Notes: generated from the letters alone by a model not told the origin. Shown: positions 10,750-23,760, numbered from the stretch's first letter. The stretch: DNA of 64,000 bases from Paratinospora sagittata (GCA_035771175.1 CM069597.1:10885001-10949000); one strand, 5' to 3'. Made by a program: numbers and translations.

Positions 10750-10930
10750 GCTAGAATGAGTGGAGGGAATCAAGGAGAGAATCAAGGAGGAAAACAAGGA
10801 GAGAATCAAGGAGAGAATCAAGGAGGGAATCAAGGAAGTGCTAAAAAGAGGTGAGTGGAGAGAAAGGAAAGATGAAGAGAAAGAAAAGAAGAGAAAGGAA
10901 AGAAGAAGAGAAAGAAGGAGAGAGTTGTAG
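10750..10930 (+). repeat. Purine-rich minisatellite (AATCAAGGAGRG)n and GAAA-rich tract
   Basis: Several 12-bp units AATCAAGGAG(A/G)G are followed by a GAAAGGAAAGAAGAAGAG tract. The same block occurs in every LTR of this family (18278-18440, 28490-28640, 36150-36340). The copy number differs by one unit between the two LTRs of Ty3-3a. Confidence 0.9.
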
Positions 10931-12308
10931 GAGGAAGATCCCTGCGATGTTTTCATGAAAGAAGTAGATCTTTGGAATCTATGGTCCGATTGAGCTCAAA
11001 ATCTGTCAGCAAGTTAGTAACTTATGGTTATTCATTCTGGTCGGTGGAGATCTTGATCAGAGGTTTCTTCTAAGAGATCTAACCTCTCAAACAAGGCTGG
11101 TCGGAAAGTCTGGATTTCTCACTGTGTTTCGCTCAAACTTGTAGATCTCCTAAATCTACCGTTGGATGGATATCAAATTTGGGTATGTAGTGTATAACTG
11201 ATATTTCTGTATTCTGAAAGGTGGAGATGTGTATTCGTTTAGGATTTGGTGTGATATAGTCATCTGAGTTTGAGTATTTGCAGCAGGAAAGGAGAAATTG
11301 TCTGATTAGAGACTTGTTCATCAAATATATTTATCGTTTCGGTCCACCGTTGGATTGGACTGATATTTGGACAGAAGGTTTGTATCTTCACATACTTCAA
11401 TATGTACGGTTGATTTTGTTATTACATATTTCTGTTGGTAGATTGATACATCTGAATAGAATGGTAAATGAAGAATTGGTAGGGTTGCTTGTATTAGACC
11501 TAAATTTAGAATATGAAGTTAGACCTTTCCAAATAGCTTGCATGTCAACTATGTTGACCTAGTTGTCATTGTTGATGAACCCATGATGCAAAATCAGTGA
11601 TATACATGGCTGAACATTGTGACCTAGTGTAAATCGACAATATGGCCTAAGTATGGAAAATTTCATATTTTAGGGCTTTTGATGCTTTTGGCCTAGAATC
11701 ATTGAATTGATGCAACTTATGTTTAATTAAGCATGATTAGAGTTGATTACGCTACTGATTTGGTGGTTGTGACCATATCATGGGTTAGACCTACTTGTGA
11801 TCAAGTGACCAAATTTGGGCATGTTTATGCCTAAGGAATTGAAAATCAGTATTTTTGATTAATAGAATGGTTTATGTATGAGAACTATGCATTAGAGGCC
11901 TAAGTCATGTGATTTGAGTTGAATGATGGGATTAGATGGGATTTAGGCCTATTGTTTATATGTGGGCTGATTTAGGGTTGATGTGTAATGTCTATGTGAT
12001 TGAGCATCGAAATTGATGTATGGTAGGATATTGATGTATGTTTCAAGATCTTGATTGGGTTGATTCGGTTTGGTGGTCGTGTGTGGTTAAATACTCTCGC
12101 GAGGCTTGGTTGTGAGTAGACTTCATTTATGATTATATCTTTTATGTCATCATATCACTTATATATATTGTATGTTGAAAGCATGAATGTGTTCTAATGT
12201 TTTGAATGATGCATTGATTTGAGAAAATCTTATGACTTTCGTTGGGCCCATCTATCTGGCTAATAGGGGGACTTAACCTTGTCATAGGAGGATTTTAGGA
12301 AAGGAAAT

Positions 12309-12411
12309 GATTGGGGTCAACGGCACGGTGAAATAGACGTGTACTAGTAACCCAAATAAACATGATTGGGATCAACGGTACGGTGAAATATACGTGCACT
12401 AGTAACCCAAT
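12309..12411 (+). repeat. Two-unit tandem repeat in the Ty3-3a LTR (period 55 bp)
   Basis: Both units read TTGGGRTCAACGGYACGG, then GTGAAATA, ACGTG and ACTAGTAACCCAA. The ends TTGGG and CCCAA are complementary, so each unit could fold. The same pair is present in the other LTRs (for example 26900-27000 reversed). Confidence 0.8.
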
Positions 12412-13132
12412 GCATGTGGAATGTGGATCCAAATTGATAAGCTTTTACTTGCATCGAACTTATTATAAATATTTGATATCTATATGTTATGAGCTTTTAA
12501 ATCATGCTACACATTGACATGCATACATGATATTTATTGATGAGTGTTGATAGCATATCTGAATTCTATTCACTGGGCACCGTTGGCTCACCCTCATTTT
12601 CCTCTTTCAGGTCCTTCTGTTCCGAATAAGGGCAAAGGAGTAGTTATATCTTGAGGGCCTTGCCTGCGAGAGAATCCAAAGCCTCGATGTGAGTTGAGAG
12701 GCATTTTGATTGAACTGTGTTTTAAATTATGAAGTATTATATTTTGGATTATGTAATTATAACACTTACCACGTTATAGTATGGGTGAGTTGGGACTTGT
12801 TAGATAGACCATGTGGGCATATGACGGTTTTTATTTGTACCCCCAATTTTGGACTTTATGTGTATGTCAATTTTAATGGACTGTAGGGATTATGATTTTA
12901 TTTATGGTTCATTTTTATGGATTATCCCTTGTCTTTGATGATTAATACGGTGGGTAGTTTTGTTTAGTACCTTTTAATATTATGTCGTTGTTTGAGATAA
13001 GGCTCGTAGGGTCTCAACCACCTCACGGGAGTTGAGGAGTGGTCGGAGATGCCTACGCCGGGCGTCCCGCCCCGGCATTCCGCATGCCATTCCCTGCGGG
13101 GTTGGTGGTCCGGGGCTCGGGGTCGCCACAGT

Positions 13133-13144
13133 TGGTATCAGAGC
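13133..13144 (+). promoter_or_regulatory. Primer-binding site, tRNA-iMet type
   Basis: TGGTATCAGAGC starts two bases after the 5' LTR. It is complementary to the 3' end of plant initiator tRNA-Met, the standard primer of Tekay-like Ty3 elements. Confidence 0.95.
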
Positions 13145-13216
13145 CTGATTTTACTAGGTTTGGTCTATGTATTGGACTTAGATGACTTTGACCTAGGAAT
13201 TGGGTGAGAGATTTAG

Positions 13217-14320
13217 GTGATTAAAAAGCTTAAAGGAACTAACTTAAAAGCCTTACTATCATATTTTCTGTGTGTATTATATGATATGGGTAGTTATGAG
13301 GCGGGCACTAGTGGGGCCGAGGCTAGTGGAGCTGCAAGAGCAGCAGGACCTCAAATGGTTGTACCTCAGCCTATGCCTACACCTGCTCCTATTGTTGTGG
13401 AGAACCCCATTGATCGGCGGATCAAACTGCTAGAGAAGTTCATGAAGCTAAAGCTAAAGGAATTCACTGGTGGGGTTGACTTGAAGAAAGGCGAAGATTG
13501 GCTAAAGAATGTCGAGAAGATTAGTCGCTCCTTAGAGCTTGATGAGGAGTCTCAGGTCCTATGTGCTGCTCACACACTGGGGAGTGATGCAGAGGACTGG
13601 TGGCTTTCGGTGTTGGATACACAGGGGGCAGTGAAGAATTGGGACACCTTCAAACGGTTGTTCTTACACGCTTACGTTCCAGAGACTGAGAGACAGGCTA
13701 AACAACTCGAGTTTTTGAATCTCGCACAGGGCACCATGTCAGTCAGGGAGTACGAGCTCAGATTTAGGTAGCTCGCAGTTTATGCTCCTGGGTTAGTTCA
13801 GACGCCGAGTGACAAGATTATGAGGTTTTCTTTGAACCTAAGGCCTGCGATCCGACAGGCCTTGTCTGTGACGAAGATGACTGATTTTACCACAGTGGTC
13901 CAGAGGGCCAAACAGTATGAGTTGGCTGAGCGGGTTGATGGTATGTCTACACGGGCAGCTCCAGGTGAATAGACTTCACAAGCAGAGTCTGGGGGACAGT
14001 TCCAAACTCCGTGGAAGAAAGAAAGATGGGAAAGGAAGAGAAAGTTTTATGGAAGAGCACAGTCTGATGGTGCTCAGAGTAAGGCATCCCAGGTTCAGAT
14101 TGGTATGATGGCCTCACCAGTGGTTTCCTCTCCTGTCCCTATTCCTACTCAGGCACCGAGTGCACCAAGACCCCCATTCCCACAGAATGCTGGCCGAGGC
14201 AGAGGTAGAGGCCGAGGAAGCTATGTAACGACATCTCAGAATGGATCATCTACGCCCAGGGCTCCGTTCTTATGTTATCAATGTGGGCAGGCTGGGCATA
14301 GGAAGTTAGAGTGTCCAAAT
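13217..14320 (+). pseudogene. gag: Ty3-3a gag (capsid and zinc knuckle), two in-frame stops
   Basis: The frame opens at ATG 13217, with an alternative at 13286 (MGSYEAG) that is ACG in the sister copy, which favours 13217. After a Pro/Ala/Gly-rich N-terminus comes capsid sequence with WLKNVEKISRSLEL, LGSDAEDWWLSVLD, WDTFKRLFLHAYVP and QGTMSVREYELRF, all typical of plant Ty3 Gag. A TAG at 13769-13771 replaces a Gln codon present in the sister copy. A second TAG at 13970-13972 is shared with the sister. The frame continues through a basic linker to an intact zinc knuckle at 14273-14314 ([14 protein letters not shown]). Gag would package element RNA in cytoplasmic particles. Confidence 0.9.
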
Positions 14321-17300
14321 TTTCAGAGAGCTCAGGGATTTGTGCAGCAGTCCAGTGCCAGAGAGACAGCGAAGGCAGCTACTGAGCCAGACCCGACAGC
14401 ATCCAGGACTTTGGTGGAAGGTACTCTTATTATTTGTGGTACTTCTATGCATGTATTATTTGATGTTGGGTCTACATTATCATTCATATCTGGACGTATG
14501 GTAGATAGTTTGCATTTGACTCCCATTAGGGCTAGTACATGGTTAGTGGTGAGTACTGTAGCTGGGGAGAGGATCTACCCGAACATGATCTGTAGCCAGT
14601 GTGTGGTTCAGATTGGTGATGTTGAGATGCCTATTGACTTTCGAGTCCTAGAGTTTTTAGAGTTTGATGCAATTTTAGGGATGGATTGGCTCGCGGCTTA
14701 TCAGGCAGTTGTCGACTGTTTCGCGAAGAGAATCATTTTTCAGATCCCCGGACACCCAGTGTTTACACTACAGGGTAGAGCTTCAGACCAGACAGTCACA
14801 AGGGGTAGATTTGTGACTGATGGAGATAGAGAGATTTTGGCTGGGTTAGTGCCTGACGAAGAAGAAACTAGTGAGGTGATACTCGAGGATATTGCCATTG
14901 TTAGGGACTTTCCAGATGTGTTCCCTGCGGATCTTCCAGGATTACCACCGAAGCGAGAGATCGATTTCATTATTGAACTAGTCCCTGGCACGAAGCCTAT
15001 CTCCATGGCACCATATAGAATGGCGCCAGCCGAGTTGAGAGAGTTGCAGAAACAGCTCGAGGAGTTATTGGCTAAGGGCTTTATTTGCCCGAGCGTGTCA
15101 CCCTGGGGAGCTCCAGTTCTTTTTGTGAAAAAGAAAGATGGGAGCTTGCGGTTGTGCATCGACTATCGCCAATTGAACAGGGTGACCATCAAGAACAAAT
15201 ATCCTCTCCCAAGGATTGATGACTTGTTTGATCAGTTGAGGGGAGCGAGGTATTTTTCAAAGATTGATTTGCGCTCCGGGTATCATCAGTTGAGGATCAG
15301 GGAGGAGGATGTGCCTAAGACAGCATTCAGAACCCGCTATGGACATTATGAGTTCCTTGTGATGCCATTTGGTGTGACTAATACACCGGCGATGTTCATG
15401 AACCTGATGCAGAGGGTCTTTAGGCAGTATCTGGATAAGTTTGTCATCGTCTTCATTGATGACATATTGGTGTATTCCAAGACTCGGGCTGAGCATGAGG
15501 AACACCTTAGAGTGACTTTGCAAACCCTGAGAGAGCATAGGCTATATGCAAAGCTGAACAAGTGTGAGTTTTGGATCACCGAAGTGAAGTTCTTAGGTCA
15601 TGTGGTGAGTTCTGAGGGGATTTCAGTTGATCCGTCTAAGGTTGAAGCCATTATCAGTTGGCCTAGGCCTACCACAGTGACCGAGATCAGAAGCTTTCTT
15701 GGTTACTATAGGAGATTCGTTCAGGGATTCTCCAAGATAGCTACGCCTATGACTAGGCTCACCCAGAAAGATGTGTCCTTTGCATGGACCGAGGAGTGTG
15801 AGAATGCCTTTTTAGAGCTGAAGAAAAGATTGACATCTACGCCAGTGTTGATTTTGCCAGAGCCTGATCAGGAGTTGGTTATCTATACTGATGCCTCTCG
15901 TATCGGCTTGGGTTGCGTGTTGATGCAGAAGGATAGGGTCATTGCTTATGCATCGAGGCAGTTGAAGGTGCATGAAAAGAACTACCCTGTTCATGACTTA
16001 GAACTGCCTGCAGTGGTTTTTGCTTTGAAGATTTGGAGGCATTATCTCTATGGTGAGAGATTCACTTTGTATTCTGACCATAAAAGCCTCAAGTACTTGT
16101 TCTCTCAGAAGGAATTGAACATGAGGCAGAGAAGGTGGTTAGAGCTCCTCAAAGACTATGATTTTACATTGGAATACCACCCAGGTAAAGCCAATGTAGT
16201 GGCTGATGCATTGAGCGAGAAGCGGGTAGAGACAGTTATGGTAGCACGCCAGATGTCTCATGAGTGGAGACTACTTGAGGCGGCTACGGTTATGAGTATA
16301 TGTGCTACCCCTTCAGATCAGATTGTGATATGTGCTTAAATGAGAGCTCAGCCTACACAAGTCCAGGAGGTAATTGACCAACAGAGACTTGACGTTGATT
16401 ATGGGATGTACAAGTCTTGGGCTGAGAGCCGTGATTTTACTGATTGGCACTTGTCATCTGATGGTGCCTTGAGATTTAGGGGACGTTTATGGGTTCCCGC
16501 AGATCCACGACTCAGACAGAGTGTTCTCCAAGAGGCTCACAGATCTCATTATGCTATTCATCCTGGCGGAACCAAGATGTATCATGATATGAAAAGAATG
16601 TATTGGTGGCCCGACATGAAGAGGGAGATAGCTCAGTTTATTCAGAGGTGTAAGATCTGTCAAAGAGTCAAAGCTGAGCATCAGAGGCCTGGAGGGCAGA
16701 TGCAACCGCTTGCCATTCTTGAGTGGAAATGGGAGCACGCCACTATGGACTTTGTTGTGGGATTACCCAACACCCCGAGGAGACATAATGCTGTTTGGGT
16801 TATTATTGATCGCTTGACCAAGTCCGCTCACTTTCTACCGGTGAACACTAGGGATTCTATGGACAAGCTGAGCAGACTCTATATGCGGGAGATAGTCAGA
16901 TTACATGGAGTGCCAGTTTCGATTGTGTCAGATAGGGACCCGAGGTTTACATCGGTATTCTGGCAGGGGTTGCAGAGGCAGCTCGGCACTAGACTAGATC
17001 TCAGTACCGCTTTTCACCCCCAGACGGATGGCCAGTCTGAGAGGTTGATATCTATTTTAGAGGATATGCTTCGAGCTTGTGTCCTTGAGTCCAGTGGTAA
17101 CTGGGAGGAGTACATACATCTGTGTGAGTTCGCGTACAACAACAACTATCAGTCCAGTATTGGCATGGCTCCTTTTGAGGCATTGTATGGTCGACCATGT
17201 AGATCTCCGATATGTTGAATGGAGGTAGGGGATGTTGCGGTGATGGGACCAGAGTTTGTACAAGAACACACAGAGAACATTAAGAGGATCAAACATAATA

Positions 17301-17797
17301 TGAAAGTAGCCCAAGACAGGCAGAAGAGTTACACTGATGCCAAGCGGAAGACCGTAGAGTTCGAGGTGGGTGACCAAGTTTTATTGAAGGTCTCACCTCA
17401 GAAGGGCCAAACTAGATTTGGGATAAAAGGCAAGCTCGCTCCGAGATTTATTGGGCCGTTCGAGGTTTTAGAACGAATTGGCCCCGTCGCTTACCGATTA
17501 GCCTTGCCACCTCAATTAGCAGCAGTCCACAATGTCTTTCATGTGTCAATGTTGAGAGTGTACAAGAGTGATTTTGATCACGTCTTGGACTGGAGGAACA
17601 TTGAACTGAGGCAGGATGGGACTTATGATGAGGAACTTATTCAGATACTTGACCGGAAGGTCCAGAGGTTACGTAACCGCGATATTCCGATGGTTAAGGT
17701 GAGATGGCAGTTCCATGGTGAGGAGCAGGTTACTTGGGAGCGTGAGGACTACATGATGGAGCACTTTGCCGAGTTCATGGGCTTAGGTATTTCTTAA
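14321..17797 (+). pseudogene. pol: Ty3-3a pol (PR-RT-RH-IN-chromodomain), two in-frame stops
   Basis: This is the same frame as gag. Protease site is D-V-G at 14462-14470 instead of D-S/T-G. RT has [23 protein letters not shown] and catalytic FIDD at 15452-15463; a 9-bp in-frame loss near 15701 removes three residues of the [11 protein letters not shown] motif. RNase H has YTDAS (Asp 15890) and ends with [12 protein letters not shown]. Integrase has a His/Cys zinc region and a DD35E core at Asp 16748, Asp 16931 and Glu 17039 (35 residues between the last two). The C-terminus has [14 protein letters not shown] and a chromodomain-like [19 protein letters not shown]. Stops TAA 16337-16339 and TGA 17216-17218 correspond to Gln and Trp codons in the sister copy. 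It is otherwise intact to the TAA at 17795-17797. Confidence 0.94.
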
Positions 17798-17826
17798 CCT
17801 TAAACCTTCGAGGACGAAGTTCATTC

Positions 17827-17840
17827 TAAGGTGGGTGTGA
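17827..17840 (+). promoter_or_regulatory. Polypurine tract of Ty3-3a
   Basis: TAAGGTGGGTGTGA directly precedes the 3' LTR and follows the CTTCGAGGACGAAGTTC motif common before 3' LTRs of this lineage. It would prime plus-strand synthesis. Confidence 0.7.
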
Positions 17841-20636
17841 TGTGACGCCCCGAAAATTATTTCATCTAGCCCATAACCCAATTGCACTTTGCCCAAACTC
17901 TATGCGTTGCCTTGATATGTTTGGTGTTTGTTTGATGGTTGTTTAATGTTTGTATAGTTGATACTTGATAATGTATATAAATATGTGTATCATAAATTGT
18001 ATATGGGTCATGTTAAATTAAATTATAATGCATATGTTATTATTTATGCATGGACCCATTAAACCATTAATTGATATGAGTTAGGATTGATTGAATAAAA
18101 GGATAAATGAGAATGAAAATTTGGCGTATTAAATAGATTGGACATTTAAAATACATGGAAGCATGAAATTGATTAAAGTACATGTGGTTGGTATGGGTAG
18201 TATGAGACCAACACATGTGAAGGTTGGTGCATGAAAGTGAACAAGTGTCCCATGCCCTCAATGAAGTGCTAGAATGAGTGGAAGGAATCAAGGAGAGAAT
18301 CAAGGAGGAAAACAAAGAGAGAATCAAGGAGGGAATCAAGGAAGTGCTAAAAAGAGGTGAGTGGAGAGAAAGGAAAGATGAAGAGAAAGAAAAGAAGAGA
18401 AAGGAAAGAAGAAGAGAAAGAAGGAGAGAGTTGCAGGAGGAAGATCCCTGCGACGTTTTCATGAAAGAGGTAGATCTTTGGAATCTATGGTCCGATTGAG
18501 CTCAAACTTTGTCAGCAAGTTAGTAACTTATGGTTATTCATTTTGGTCGGTGGAAATCTTGATCAGAGGTTTCTTCTAAGAGATATAACCTCTCAAACAA
18601 GGCTGGTCGGAAAGTCTGGATTTCTCACTGTGTTTCGCTCAAACTAATAGATCTCCTAAATCTACCGTTGGATGGATATCAAATTTGGGTATGTAGTGTA
18701 TAACTGATACTTCTGTATTCTGCACGGTGGAGATGTGTATTCGTTTAGTATTTTGTGTGATATAGGCATCTGAGTTTGAGTATTTGCAGCAGGAAAGGAG
18801 AAATTGTCTGATTAGAGACTTGTTCATCAAATATACTTATCGTTGCGGTCCACCGTTGGATTGGGCTGATATTTGGACAGAAGGTTTGTATCTTCACATA
18901 CTTCAATCTGTACAGTTGATTTTATGATTACATATTTCTGTTGGTAGATTTATACATCTGAACAGAATGGTAAATGAAGAATTGGTAGGGTTGCTTGTAT
19001 TAGACCTAAATTTAGAATATGAAGTTAGACCTTTCCAAATAGCTTGCATGTCAACTATGTTGACCTAGTTGTCATTGTTGATGAACCCATGATGCAAAAT
19101 CAGTGATATACATGGCTGAACATTGTGACCTAGTGTAAATCGACAATATGGCCTAAGTATGGAAAATTTCATATTTTAGGGCTTTTGATGCTTTTGGCCT
19201 AGAATCATTGAATTGATGCAACTTATGTTTAATTAAGCATGATTAGAGTTGATTATGCTACTGATTTGGTGGTCGTGACCATATCATGGGTTAGGCCTAC
19301 TTGTGATCAAGTGACCAAATTTGGGCATGTTTATGCCTAAGGAATTGAAAATCAGTATTTTTGATTAATAGAATGGTTTATGTATGAGAACTATGCATTA
19401 GAGGCCTAAGTCATGTGATTTGAGTTGAATGATGGGATTAGATGGGATTTAGGACTATTGTTTATATGTGGGCGGATTTAGGGTTGATGTGTAATGTCTA
19501 TCTGATTGAGCATCGAAATTGATGTATGGTAGGATATTGATGTATGTTTCAGGATTTTGATTGGGTTGATTCGGTTTGGTGGTCGTGTGTGGTTAAATAC
19601 TCTCGCGAGGCTTGGTTGTGAGTAGACTTCACTTATGATTATATCTTTTATGTCATCATATCACTTATATATATTGTATGTTGAAAGCATGAATGTGTTC
19701 TAATGTTTTGAATGATGCATTGATTTGAGAAAATCTTATGACTTTCGTTGGGCCCATCTATCTGGCTAATAGGGGGACTTAACCTTGTCATAGGAGGGTT
19801 TTAGGAAAGGAAATGATTGGGGTCAACGGCATGGTGAAATAGACGTGTACTAGTAACCCAAATAAACATGATTGGGATCAACGGTACGGTGAAATATACG
19901 TGCACTAGTAACCCAATGCATGTGGAATGTGGATCCAAATTGATAAGCTTTTACTTGCATCGAACTTATTATAAATATTTGATATCTATATGTTATGAGC
20001 TTTTAAATCATGCTACACATTGACATGCATACATGATATTTATTGATGAGTATTGATAGCATATCTGAATTCTATTTACTGGGCACCGTTGGCTCACCCT
20101 CATTTTCCTCTTTCAGGTCCTTCTGTCCCGAATAAGGGCAAAGGAGTAGTTATATCTTGAGGGCCTTGCCTGCGAGAGAATCCAAAGCCTCGATGTGAGT
20201 TGAGAGGCATTTTGATTGAACTGTGTTTTAAATTATGAAGTATTATATTTTGGATTATGTAATTATAACACTTACCGCATTGTAGTATGGGTGAGTTGGG
20301 ACTTGTTAGATAGACCATGTGGGCATATGACGGTTTTTATTTGTACCCACAATTTTGGACTTTATGTGTATGTCAATTTTAATGAACTGTAGGGATTATG
20401 ATTTTATTTATGGTTCATTTTTATGGATTATCCCTTGTCTTTGATGATTAATACGGTGGGTAGTTTTGTTTAGTACCTTTTAATATTATGTCGTTGTTTG
20501 AGATAAGGCTCGTAGGGTCTCAACCACCTCACGGGAGTTGAGGAGTGGTCGGAGATGCCTACGCCGGGCGTCCCGCCCCGGCATTCCGCATGCCATTCCC
20601 TGCGGGGTTGGTGGTCCGGGGCTCGGGGTCGCCACA
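17841..20636 (+). mobile_element. Ty3-3a 3' LTR
   Basis: This is a near-identical partner of 10325-13130 (2796 versus 2806 bp) with the same TGTGACG start and GTCGCCACA end. Confidence 0.96.
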
Positions 20637-20641
20637 CAAGC
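20637..20641 (+). repeat. TSD (right) of Ty3-3a: CAAGC
   Basis: Identical to 10320-10324. Confidence 0.95.
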
Positions 20642-21750
20642 CATCTCCTTTACCGCATATTCAGTTCCTTCTGATCAAAGAGATACCTCAAACTCTTATG
20701 ATCCGAATACAAAGTGAACCTTTCACCATAAAGGTAGTGCCTCCATAGCTTCAGTGCAAACACTATAGCTACCAGCTCAAAATCATGTATAGGGTAATTG
20801 TGCTCGTGCACCTTTAGCTACCTAGACGCATATGCCACAACTCTACCCCCTACATCAACACACATCCCAGGCCCAAGAGTGATGCGTCAGTAAAAATCAC
20901 CAACTCCTTTCCAGGCTTTGGAAAAATCAACACTGGAGCTGTAGTCAGCTTTTTTTTCAACTCACTGAAAGCTTTCTCATAGACATCTGTCCATGTGAAA
21001 GCCACATTCTTCCGAGTCAACTTTGTCAAAGTTGCAGCTATTGTAGAAAAGTCTTTCACGAACTTCTTGTAATGGCCACTAAACCCAGAAAACTGTGAAA
21101 TTCTTGGCCAACCAATGATTGCCTTGACCTCAGCAGAATCAACTGAGATACCTTCCGCACTAACCACATGACCCAAGAATTTCACCTCGCTCATCCAAAA
21201 ATTACACTTGCTGAGCTTGGCATACAACATATACTCCAACAATGTCTGTAATGTAACTCTGAGATGACGCTCATGATCCTCTCTAGTCTTAGAGTAGACA
21301 AGGATATCATCAAAGAAGACTATAATAAACTGGTCGAGACACAGTTTGAATACTCTCTGCATCTGATTCATGAACATAGCTGGTGCAATAGTCAACTCGA
21401 AAGGCATCACCAAGAACTCATAATGTCCATACCTAGTCCGAAAAGAAGTCTTCGGTACATCCTCGTCCCTAATCCTCAGCTGATGGTACTCCGACCTCAA
21501 GTCAATCTTAGAAAAGAACTTGGCTCAAATCAGTTGGTCAAACAAGTCATCAATGCGTGAAATAGGATACTTGTTCTTCACAGTCACCTTATTCAGCTGA
21601 CGGTAGTCTATGCACAATCTGAGACTTTCGTTCTTCTTCCTGACAAACATCACGGGTGCTCCCCAAGGTGACATACTAAGGGAAATGAAACCTTTGCTTA
21701 TCAGCTCATCTAGCTGGGCTCTGAGTTCATTCAACTCTTTTGGTGCCGTT
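20642..21750 (-). pseudogene. pol: Ty3-2 pol, 5' half (RT and RNase H)
   Basis: Read leftwards on the minus strand: RT N-terminal part with LISKGFI and [14 protein letters not shown] (about 21734-21525), a stop or shift before [17 protein letters not shown] (21500), then the RT body with catalytic FFDD (the usual residue before DD is Ile), and RNase H starting [12 protein letters not shown]. The frame ends at 20850 and RNase H resumes after small breaks ([22 protein letters not shown]) up to the Ty3-3a insertion. A TAA lies where relatives have the Gln of QRRWL. The remaining RNase H is at 10324 and below. Confidence 0.85.
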
Positions 21751-23566
21751 CGATAAGGTGGAATGAAAATGGGTTTTGTCCAGGGAATTAGCTTAATGAT
21801 AAAGTCTACCTCTCACTTAGGTGGTAAGCCATGTAACTCATCAGGAAAAACCTTTGGGTACTCACATACCACAGGGATGTCCGCTAGATCAACGCCCTGT
21901 CCCACATCATCCACCAGCCTCAAACTTGCCATCGTAGCAACCTCAACATCAGTGGCTAATCTACCTTGGGTAGGTGGTCTAGATGCAGTCTTGCCTCGAT
22001 AAACAAAACTTGGTTGTCCGGGTATCTGAAAGACAACCCTCTTGTCGAAACAATCAATATGAACGTGATATGTTGCCAGCCAATCCATACCCAATATGGC
22101 TTCAAACTCGAGGAATTATAAGACTCTAAGGTCAACAGTCATCTCATGATCCTCGCATCTAACTATGCATCCCACACATACCATGTTAGGGTAAATCCTC
22201 TCTCTGGCTGCCGTGCTCCCCCTCAACTACAAGGAGATAATCTCGATCTATCTACCACACTACCAGAAATAAATGAAAAAGTAGAGCCTGCATCAATGAA
22301 ACATACATCATTGTATCACAAATGCTGATTGTACATTCAATAACCGGTTTGTTAGCCCCAGGATTTGCCTGTGTCACAGCTATGGCCTACTCTCTGGTAG
22401 CTACTGGCATAGGACTAAACTGGGTAACAGACGCCCTCCGAGGACACTGATTCCTCTTGTGCCCTTGAGCTCCGCAACCAAAATAGACTAGTGGTCTCTA
22501 CGCTCTAGGTGTCGAAGATACAGCCTGCGACTCTGTCCCTGCTGTTTGCTGTCCATTATACCTCACTGAACACTGCTGCTGGGATCGGCCTGAAATCTGG
22601 ACACTCTGGCCTACAACTGGTGGTGCAACTGTCACTAGAGCGGAGGCTACTGATGCCTCATACCCGCTACCACGAAACCTCTGCCTCTTGTTCTTCTGGT
22701 TCTTCTTACTATAATACTGAACCTTGGACCCTGACGGTTGTGCCTGAACTGAAGGAGTTGTAGATGCCTAGACTGCGACTGATGTCCTCATCTTAGAGTT
22801 AGCCTCTGCAGTCTCAAAATCAGCGGCCTGCATCATTGCCTGAGCGTAAGTCTGCACACTAGCAAGTGCCAAACCCTGACGAATACGGTCACGAAATCCA
22901 TCTCGTATCCTCTGCATGCTCAGGTAATTAGTCCACACCATCTCTAGAGCAAAGAGTGCCAACCGGTTAAACTCTTGCTCATACTCCCACACTGACCAAC
23001 TGCTCTGGGTCAAATGCATGAACTAAATCCGTCTTTGGTCTCTCTCAGCCTCGGGTAGAACTCCTCATAGAACAACTCTTTAAACCTGGTCCAAGTTTGG
23101 ATCTCGTCAACCATGCGGTCAGTTTTCCCACCAATCATCAACCTTATCGACAAGCTTGAATCTGGCCAATCTCACCCTATTGGCCTCAGAGACATGCATA
23201 TAACTGAAGATAGTCTCCATTCTCCTGAGCCATCTCTCAGCAGTCTCAATACAGAGGCCTCCAACAAACTCAGTCGCTGATACTGAAGGCCTTCATGATC
23301 CTCTCATACCTCTCTGCCTCAGTCTTCTGCTCTGGAATCCCCACAGCCTCAGCATGAACTGCAACTGGTCTAGCCCTGTCTCCCACAGCCGTACCAACAC
23401 TACCGTGCTCCCCCTCAACTGGAACACCCTGTTGTGGCAGCTTATTCCCCTGAACATGGGCAAGCGATGCCAATGCTTGGGTCTGCTGCTGTTGTATCTG
23501 GGCCTGAGCAACCTGCTGAGCAGCGAGTAAGGCCTCAATCTGCCTAAAGCACTCATTCTGGTCCAT
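21751..23566 (-). pseudogene. gag: Ty3-2 gag and protease
   Basis: The ATG at 23566 starts a Gln-rich N-terminus (MDQNECFRQIEALLAAQQ, poly-Q stretch), the usual plant Ty3 Gag start. Frame breaks follow near 23270. Capsid parts include SVWEYEQEFNRLALFA and IRDGFRDRIRQGLALA (23019-22768). The zinc knuckle (about 22493-22440) reads YFGCGAQGHKRNQC, so its first Cys is Tyr. The protease region (about 22370-22150) is frameshifted, so its catalytic Asp cannot be placed in frame. It continues into LGMDWLATYHVHIDCF (about 22094) and the linker to RT. The gene is dead as it stands. Confidence 0.8.
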
Positions 23567-23748
23567 GGTTAATCTTGTATTCCCTCTCTTGTAAATCTGT
23601 AATTCACAAATAAGGGAAAGCTCAATCAGAATCCCAATCCATGGGAGTTGTTATCCCTAAGATAACTACCCATAATCATACTCATCGAAGCAAACATGAT
23701 ATCATATAAGTATTTTATTCTTTTTAAGGTTTTTAGACCTAAACACTC

Positions 23749-23760
23749 TCCCTAATACCA
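23749..23760 (-). promoter_or_regulatory. Degenerate primer-binding site of Ty3-2
   Basis: The minus strand reads TGGTATTAGGGA, four bases from the LTR end. It matches the iMet-type TGGTATCAGAGC at nine of twelve positions. Two of the three differences are transitions. Confidence 0.6.

Larger units (their letters stand above)
10325..13130 (+). mobile_element. Ty3-3a 5' LTR
   Basis: Starts TGTGACGCCCC and ends GGGTCGCCACA. A TATATAAA at 10458-10465 is the best promoter candidate. A purine-rich minisatellite follows at about 10750-10930. Near 12309-12411 two 47-base units (TTGGGGTCAACGG...AGTAACCCAA) are repeated 55 bases apart. Long open frames here come from the repeats and are not genes. 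Confidence 0.95.
10325..20636 (+). mobile_element. Ty3-3a: complete Ty3/gypsy chromovirus copy
   Basis: A 10,312-bp element with two LTRs of about 2.8 kb, iMet-type PBS, gag-pol in a single frame, polypurine tract and 5-bp TSD CAAGC. The two LTRs are nearly identical by eye and differ mostly by scattered substitutions and one 12-bp unit, so the insertion is recent compared with its host Ty3-2. The polyprotein frame carries four stops but no frameshift. A sister copy in the opposite orientation lies at 26179-36765. Confidence 0.96.

Noticed and set aside
11278..11562. Open frame of 94 codons within the Ty3-3a 5' LTR
   Set aside because: The partner LTR and Ty3-3b carry changes that break it, so no coding constraint is visible.
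18278..18499. Highly charged Lys/Glu/Arg-rich open frame, also at 28436-28627 and 36095-36328
   Set aside because: It is only the translation of the AATCAAGGAGRG minisatellite and GAAA-rich tract of the Ty3-3 LTR, with the same block in every LTR and no constant frame outside it.
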